Below, in pieces: positions 59,302-64,000 of a DNA stretch of 64,000 bases. The position numbers and the translations under genes are program-made. How positions within the stretch are numbered: the first letter of the stretch is position 1; the number at the start of each line of letters is the position of its first letter. The notes under the pieces are model-generated. The model was not told the origin of the DNA, searched no databases, and worked only from the letters and a program-made list of their open reading frames with translations. This DNA is from Anaerovibrio lipolyticus LB2005 (lineage in GTDB: Bacteria > Bacillota > Negativicutes > Selenomonadales > Selenomonadaceae), in contig NZ_JHYA01000004.1 in assembly GCF_000621545.1 (NCBI RefSeq), forward strand, positions 124,001 through 188,000. Reading direction: 5' to 3'.

Positions 59302-60537
59302 ATGAGTACACTGGGATGGTGGAAGATAGTGTTTAATTTGGATAAGTTTATTAATAAATATGTTACCAAACGGGAACAGAGTATGTTTCTCACCGATATT
59401 GAGGACAATAAAGAGCAGTTAAGTAGGAAAATATCTGATAAAACTGTTCTTGTTATTGGTGGGGCGGGCTCAATTGGTTCATCATTTATCAAAGCCATTT
59501 TGCCATTTAAGCCAGCAACTCTTGTCGTAGTGGATACAAATGAAAATGGTTTGGCAGAGCTGACCCGTGATTTGCGTTCAACGAAAGGAATGTACGTACC
59601 ATATGATTATGTACCATACCCTATGAATTTTGCATATACGGTGTTTGAAAAGATGTTCAGAAGTCGTGGTGGTTTTGATATTGTGGCCAATTTTTCCGCT
59701 CACAAGCATGTCCGTTCGGAAAAAGATATTTATTCTGTGGAAGCTCTCTTACAGAATAATGTTTTACAGGCCAAGAAGTTATTGGATTTGTTGGCAGAAA
59801 TTCCTCCGGAGGAATATTTCTGCGTTTCTACGGATAAGGCTGCAAATCCTGTAAATATAATGGGTGCCAGCAAGCGCATTATGGAAGATGTTATTTTTGC
59901 TTACTCCGATAAATTCCCAGTAAAAACTGCGCGTTTTGCTAATGTTGCTTTTTCTAATGGCTCACTTCCAGCGGGATTCATTGCCAGACTGCAAAAGCTT
60001 CAGCCTATCAGTGCACCCTCTGACATAAAGCGTTATTTTGTGTCCCCAGAGGAAAGCGGGCAAATTTGTATGTTGTCCTGTATGTTGGGAAATAACCGGG
60101 AAATCTTCTTCCCTCGTCTTGAAGAGGCCCAGATGATGACCTTTGATAAAATAGCCACAGCTTTTTTGAAAGAACATGGTTATGATGTATTGGAATGTGA
60201 CAGCGATGAGGAAGCTATTGATAACGCTATTGAATTAAAGAATGGAAGTAATAAATATCCAGTACATTATTCTGGCTCCAACACCTCTGGCGAAAAGGCC
60301 TATGAGGAGTTTTATACAGATGCTGAAATGGTTGATATGAACCGCCTTAAATCTTTGGGTGTGGTAACTGGTAAAGAGATACCTGACAAGGCAAAAGTCG
60401 CGGCATTGTTTGATAAATTAACAGCTGTATTTGATAAAGAGAATACCACCAAGGAAGAAGTGGTGGCTATAATGGCGGATTATTTGCCAAATTTTGAACA
60501 TATTGAAACTGGAAAGTCACTGGATAGCAAAATGTAA
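59302..60537 (+). CDS. UDP-GlcNAc 4,6-dehydratase-like (LegB/CapD-type) protein
   Basis: A 411-residue extended short-chain dehydrogenase. The cofactor motif is VLVIGGAGSIGSSF, and VVVDTNENGLAELTRDLRS, FSAHKHVRSEKDIYSVEAL and CVSTDKAANPVNIMGASKRI are hallmarks of the CapD/PglF/LegB dehydratases (MGxSK replaces the YxxxK). The following aminotransferase, CBS-guanylyltransferase, acetyltransferase and NeuB genes mirror the Campylobacter legionaminic acid pathway, so LegB is the likely role. The N-terminal 40 residues before the Rossmann fold are unusual. No strong ribosome binding site is visible before the ATG, so the start is uncertain. Confidence 0.82.
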   Translation: MSTLGWWKIVFNLDKFINKYVTKREQSMFLTDIEDNKEQLSRKISDKTVLVIGGAGSIGSSFIKAILPFKPATLVVVDTNENGLAELTRDLRSTKGMYVPYDYVPYPMNFAYTVFEKMFRSRGGFDIVANFSAHKHVRSEKDIYSVEALLQNNVLQAKKLLDLLAEIPPEEYFCVSTDKAANPVNIMGASKRIMEDVIFAYSDKFPVKTARFANVAFSNGSLPAGFIARLQKLQPISAPSDIKRYFVSPEESGQICMLSCMLGNNREIFFPRLEEAQMMTFDKIATAFLKEHGYDVLECDSDEEAIDNAIELKNGSNKYPVHYSGSNTSGEKAYEEFYTDAEMVDMNRLKSLGVVTGKEIPDKAKVAALFDKLTAVFDKENTTKEEVVAIMADYLPNFEHIETGKSLDSKM

Positions 60538-60555
60538 TTTGTGGGAGATGTAAAT

Positions 60556-61734
60556 GTGAACAGATTTGTACCTTTATCTATACCAAATTTCGAAGGAAAT
60601 GAACGAAAATATGTAGACGATGCCATTGAACAAGGCTGGGTTTCCACTGGTGGCTCCTATATTACCAATCTTGAGAAAAAGCTGGCAGATTTTTTACATA
60701 CAGATAATGTGGCTGCCTGTCAGAGTGGTACAGCTGCGTTACATCTTTCTATGGTGGAGGCTGGCGTACGCCCTGGAGATGTGGTATTGGTTCCACCACT
60801 CACCTTTATTGCTGCGGTAAATCCAGTAAAATATCAGTTCGCCACTCCAATATTTATCGACTGTGATGACAGCTTTTGTATGGATCCAATAAAATTACAG
60901 GCATTTTGCGAAAATGACTGCAGCTTTGATGGAAACCAGCTTCATTATCATAATCAAGCAGTAAAGGCTGTAGTGGTGGTTCACGTCTTTGGCAATATGG
61001 CAGATATGGTTGCAATTATGGATATTGCCAAGAAATATAACCTCAAAGTAATTGAGGATGCTACTGAGGCTTTGGGCAGTAAATATACAGTGGGTCCTTT
61101 TGCTGAAAAATACGCTGGCACGATTGGTGATTTTGGCTGTTATTCCTTTAATGGAAATAAGATTATAACCACTGGTGGTGGTGGTGCTGTTACCGCCAAC
61201 GATACAAAGGTTGTGGATCATATCAGATATTTGTCTACCCAGGCGAAGGATGATGTTCATTATTACATTCATAATGAAGTGGGCTATAACTACCGAATGA
61301 CTAATCTCCAAGCTGCCTTGGGAGTAGCTCAGATGGAAGAATTGCCAGATTTTATCCACCGTAAGCAGTCCAATTTTGAGCTATATTGTGAACTGTTTGA
61401 GGGCTTTGAATATGGAAAGATGATAGGATTCCGCGAGGATATTTACTCCAATATGTGGTTTTATTCTTTGGAAATCAATCGTGATAAAGTTAAAGCAAGT
61501 ATGCGTGATATTATCACGGCACTGGAAAAGTGTGGGGTTCAGACCCGTGCTATTTGGGGGCTCATTAATGAGCAGATACCATATAAGAAAGAGGTAACCT
61601 ATAAGCTGGAAAAGGCACCATATTATGCAGAAAGGATTTTAAATCTGCCGTCCAGTACTCAAATAACCAAGGAAGAAATTGAGTTTGTTGTTGAGCAGGT
61701 AAAGAAAGTGTTGGGGGAATTTGCTCATGAATAA
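60556..61734 (+). CDS. LegC-type PLP aminotransferase
   Basis: A 392-residue DegT/DnrJ/EryC1-type sugar aminotransferase. The N-terminus VPLSIPNFEGNERKYVDDAI and QGWVSTGGSYITNLEKKLAD is characteristic of LegC. ACQSGTAALHLSMVEAGV and VPPLTFIAAVNPVKYQ follow. The PLP lysine is in YSFNGNKIITTGGGGAV, and NYRMTNLQAALGVAQME is present. It would transfer an amino group to the C4 keto sugar made by the LegB-like enzyme. The GTG at 60556, seven bases after GGGAGA, fits homologues better than the GTG at 60541. The next gene starts inside its last codons. Confidence 0.87.
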   Translation: MNRFVPLSIPNFEGNERKYVDDAIEQGWVSTGGSYITNLEKKLADFLHTDNVAACQSGTAALHLSMVEAGVRPGDVVLVPPLTFIAAVNPVKYQFATPIFIDCDDSFCMDPIKLQAFCENDCSFDGNQLHYHNQAVKAVVVVHVFGNMADMVAIMDIAKKYNLKVIEDATEALGSKYTVGPFAEKYAGTIGDFGCYSFNGNKIITTGGGGAVTANDTKVVDHIRYLSTQAKDDVHYYIHNEVGYNYRMTNLQAALGVAQMEELPDFIHRKQSNFELYCELFEGFEYGKMIGFREDIYSNMWFYSLEINRDKVKASMRDIITALEKCGVQTRAIWGLINEQIPYKKEVTYKLEKAPYYAERILNLPSSTQITKEEIEFVVEQVKKVLGEFAHE

Positions 61735-62806
61735 GGAGCGAATAAAGGTGTTTATAAGCACATTACCACTAACAGTGGTAGAAGCTATGGCAAAAATAGA
61801 TAGCCACGCCAGTGATGCGGGCATTTTATTTATTGTAGATAGTTCACAGGCCTTAATCGGTTGTATAACTGATGGTGATATTAGACGGTGGATATTAAAG
61901 GGTGGTGAACTAACAGCTTCAGCTGAAGCTGTTATGTTTAAAAATCCGGTTAGTTTACCTGTTCACGAAAAAAATAGAGCTAAATCCATAATGGTGGAAA
62001 AATCCATTACAGCGGTACCGATTTTAGATAGTCGTTATAGAATTATAGATATTGTTATACTGAAGGAGATTAGTAATGCATCCTTATCGCATAAAAGTCT
62101 CAAAGGCGTACCAGTAGTTATAATGGCTGGTGGCAAAGGTACCCGCCTTTACCCGTTTACCAAAATCCTCCCTAAGCCTCTTATTCCTATTGGGGACACT
62201 CCTATCGTTGAGCGTATAATTGACTGTTATGTAGAATACGATATTAATGAATATTACATGACAGTTAATTATAAAAAAGGGATGTTGCGTTCCTATTTTA
62301 ATGATTTGTCACCTCAATACAAGGTAAAATTTGTCGAGGAAGATAAGCCTTTGGGAACTGGTGGTAGTATCAAACTAATAGAGGATAAGTTTGATAGGCC
62401 TCTTTTTGTAACGAATTGTGATGCATTGATAAGGGCAGATTATGCTGATATATATGAGCATCATATTAATTCGGGTAACGATATTACCATGGTCTCAGCA
62501 TTAAAAAATATTACGGTTCCTTATGGTGTTGTTAATTCAGGAGTGAATGGTGAGTTGCTTTCCATGGAGGAAAAACCAACACTTTCCTATTTTATTAATA
62601 CTGGTATGTATATCATTAATCCTGAAACTATTGATTTGATACCAGCTGATACCTTGTTCCACATGACTCATTTGGTGGAAAAAGTAATTAAGAGTGGCGG
62701 CAAGGTTGGTACGTATCCTATAAGTGAGGATTCATTCCTGGATATGGGTGAGTTTGAAGAAATGAAGCGAATGGAGCAGAAGTTGAATATAATTTCTGAG
62801 AAATGA
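61727..62806 (+). CDS. CBS-domain sugar nucleotidyltransferase (PtmE-like)
   Basis: A 359-residue protein with paired CBS motifs (about 5-115: ILFIVDSSQALIGCITDGDI, KNPVSLPVHEKNRAKSIMV) and a nucleotidyltransferase (about 122-355) beginning VVIMAGGKGTRLYPFTKILP, with PLGTGGSIKLIEDKFDRPLF and CDALIRADYADIYEHH. In Campylobacter the same domain pair in PtmE makes GDP-glucosamine for legionaminic acid, so a GDP-linked pathway is inferred here. It overlaps the aminotransferase by 8 bases and the acetyltransferase by 4. Confidence 0.85.
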   Translation: MNKERIKVFISTLPLTVVEAMAKIDSHASDAGILFIVDSSQALIGCITDGDIRRWILKGGELTASAEAVMFKNPVSLPVHEKNRAKSIMVEKSITAVPILDSRYRIIDIVILKEISNASLSHKSLKGVPVVIMAGGKGTRLYPFTKILPKPLIPIGDTPIVERIIDCYVEYDINEYYMTVNYKKGMLRSYFNDLSPQYKVKFVEEDKPLGTGGSIKLIEDKFDRPLFVTNCDALIRADYADIYEHHINSGNDITMVSALKNITVPYGVVNSGVNGELLSMEEKPTLSYFINTGMYIINPETIDLIPADTLFHMTHLVEKVIKSGGKVGTYPISEDSFLDMGEFEEMKRMEQKLNIISEK

Positions 62807-63378
62807 TTATGGAAGATATTGTGATAGTTGGCTTTGGTGGTCACGCGAAAAGTGTGGCTGACTGTATTGAACGGGAAGGAAAATACCATATAGTTGGTTA
62901 CACTGATTTACAAAAAGCAGACTCGCAGTATTCCTATATGGGAACTGATGATGAGCTTCAAGCTATTTTTGATAGTGGTATAAAAAATGCTGCTATTGGT
63001 GTCGGCTATATGGGGAAAGGTGAAATCAGGCGGCAGCTTTATAGTAAGTTGAAAGACATTGGTTTCAAATTACCAATTATTGTAGATCCATCAGCTAGTG
63101 TCTCTGATACAGCTGCAATCGGGGAAGGGTCTTTTGTGGGTAAAGGTGCAATAATAAATACTGAGGCTGGTGTTGGCAAGATGGTTATTATCAACACAAA
63201 GGCTCTTGTTGAACATGAATGTGTTGTGGGGGATTATGCCCATGTGGCTGTTGGGGCAGTATTGTGTGGGCAAGTTAAAGTTGGAGAAGCTGCCTTTATT
63301 GGAGCGAATGCCACAGTGATACAGTGTCGTGAGGTAAAGGGTAATGCCATCATTCCGGCGGGAGCTACTATTAGATAA
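62803..63378 (+). CDS. NeuD/PglD-family sugar acetyltransferase
   Basis: A 191-residue left-handed beta-helix acyltransferase. The N-terminal nucleotide-sugar domain has IVIVGFGGHAKSVADCIERE. The hexapeptide repeat region (about 100-190) has ASVSDTAAIGEGSFVGKGAI, VIINTKALVEHECVVGDYAH (catalytic His) and VAVGAVLCGQVKVGEAAFIG. Members N- or O-acetylate amino sugars in sialic, legionaminic and bacillosamine pathways; LegH-like activity is likely in this context. It overlaps the previous gene (ATGA). Confidence 0.88.
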   Translation: MIMEDIVIVGFGGHAKSVADCIEREGKYHIVGYTDLQKADSQYSYMGTDDELQAIFDSGIKNAAIGVGYMGKGEIRRQLYSKLKDIGFKLPIIVDPSASVSDTAAIGEGSFVGKGAIINTEAGVGKMVIINTKALVEHECVVGDYAHVAVGAVLCGQVKVGEAAFIGANATVIQCREVKGNAIIPAGATIR

Positions 63379-63389
63379 GGACGATTTTT

Positions 63390-64000
63390 ATGCAAAAGGT
63401 ATGTATTATCGCTGAAGCAGGCGTAAATCATAATGGTGACATAACAACTGCTAGAAAAATGGTTGATGCTGCTAAAAAAGCTGGTGTTGACTATATTAAA
63501 TTTCAGACATTTGTGCCAGAGAAGCTAGTTTCCCGTTATGCTGAAAAGGCGGAGTATCAAAAAGAGACAACTGACTCCGCCGAATCCCAGTTGGATATGC
63601 TAAAAAAGTTGTCATTATCCAATAATGAATTTGTGTCTTTAAAAGCGTACTGTGATGAGATTGGAATAGGCTTCATCTCTACTCCTTTTGATTTGGAAAG
63701 TATTGATTTCCTGGAAAAGTTGGAAATGGATTTTTGGAAAGTTCCATCCGGCGAGATTACCAATTTGCCATATCTTGAAAAAATAGCCGGAACGGGGCGC
63801 AAAGTTATTCTTTCCACAGGTATGAGTGATATTCAGGAGATTAAGGAGGCTGTCAAGGCCTTGGAGAAAGGCGGTACACCGGAAATAATTCTTCTTCATT
63901 GTAATACGCAGTATCCTACCCCATTTGAAGATGTAAATTTATCAGCTATGAATACTATTGCTCAGGAGACGGGCAAGCCTGTTGGTTATTCTGACCATAC
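63390..64000 (+). CDS. N-acetylneuraminate/legionaminate synthase, N-terminal part (cut by right edge)
   Basis: The first 203 residues of a NeuB-family enzyme, which condenses phosphoenolpyruvate with a 6-carbon sugar to form a nonulosonic acid. The frame runs off the window end. Motifs: CIIAEAGVNHNGDITTARKM, AKKAGVDYIKFQTFVPEKLV, GIGFISTPFDLESIDFLEKL, WKVPSGEITNLPYLEKIA, ILSTGMSDIQEI and HCNTQYPTPFEDVNL. The C-terminal SAF domain is beyond the edge. The upstream LegB/LegC/PtmE-like/NeuD set favours legionaminate synthase (LegI) over sialate synthase. The start has TAAGGA upstream. Confidence 0.93.
   Translation, partial: MQKVCIIAEAGVNHNGDITTARKMVDAAKKAGVDYIKFQTFVPEKLVSRYAEKAEYQKETTDSAESQLDMLKKLSLSNNEFVSLKAYCDEIGIGFISTPFDLESIDFLEKLEMDFWKVPSGEITNLPYLEKIAGTGRKVILSTGMSDIQEIKEAVKALEKGGTPEIILLHCNTQYPTPFEDVNLSAMNTIAQETGKPVGYSDH

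Overview
The window reads as chromosomal DNA of a diderm Firmicute (class Negativicutes, most likely Selenomonadales). Low-GC Firmicute-type genes (rpsF-ssb-rpsR, FakA-like, deoC/deoB, an LtaS-like sulfatase) sit beside outer-membrane genes (an LptD-like protein, ADP-heptose synthesis, heptosyltransferases, a secretin). The taxonomic call is inference from gene content; no database was searched.

Layout. 1-2 kb: ung end, tRNA-Gln, rpsF-ssb-rpsR. 2-9.6 kb: CLC antiporter, DeoR regulator, LtaS-like transferase overlapping a PflX-like radical SAM gene, a soluble PocR-MCP receptor, an NlpC/P60 hydrolase. 9.6-15.8 kb: four DnaA boxes, ilvA, and the anaerobic ribonucleotide reductase operon nrdD - small glycyl-radical protein - nrdG, then deoB. 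16-21 kb: mscS, small regulators and hypotheticals, an AAA ATPase, tRNA-Gly. 21-26.8 kb: an FtsA-like protein with a repeat-rich C-terminus diverges from a FakA-like protein that lacks the kinase metal motif; a structured RNA candidate lies on the minus strand at about 25325-25554. 27-37 kb: deoC, nagA, LysR, a two-component system, cupin, YdcF, MATE, pgi. 37-39.8 kb: a PilP-like/secretin pair and a NarL-type regulator. 40-47 kb: tetrapyrrole genes (precorrin-2 dehydrogenase, hemA, hemC, cobA-hemD, hemB, hemL). 47.5-64 kb: an exported protein, then a long same-strand envelope run (LptD-like, two RfaE1-like kinases, RfaE2, two GT9 enzymes, HldD, GmhB, glycosyltransferases, DUF535), ending in nonulosonic (legionaminic-type) acid genes cut by the right edge.

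The intergenic DNA is unusual. Eight copies of a roughly 185-240 bp long-palindrome repeat (family 1) lie between genes. A second, smaller stem-loop family (family 2) forms two tandem pairs and two single copies, most of them upstream of genes with a TATAAT-like edge facing the gene. A third palindrome (family 3) occurs once short (behind hemC) and once long (inside a family 1 copy).

The main points for follow-up are the split class III ribonucleotide reductase, the repeat families, the minus-strand RNA, and the DnaA-box cluster.
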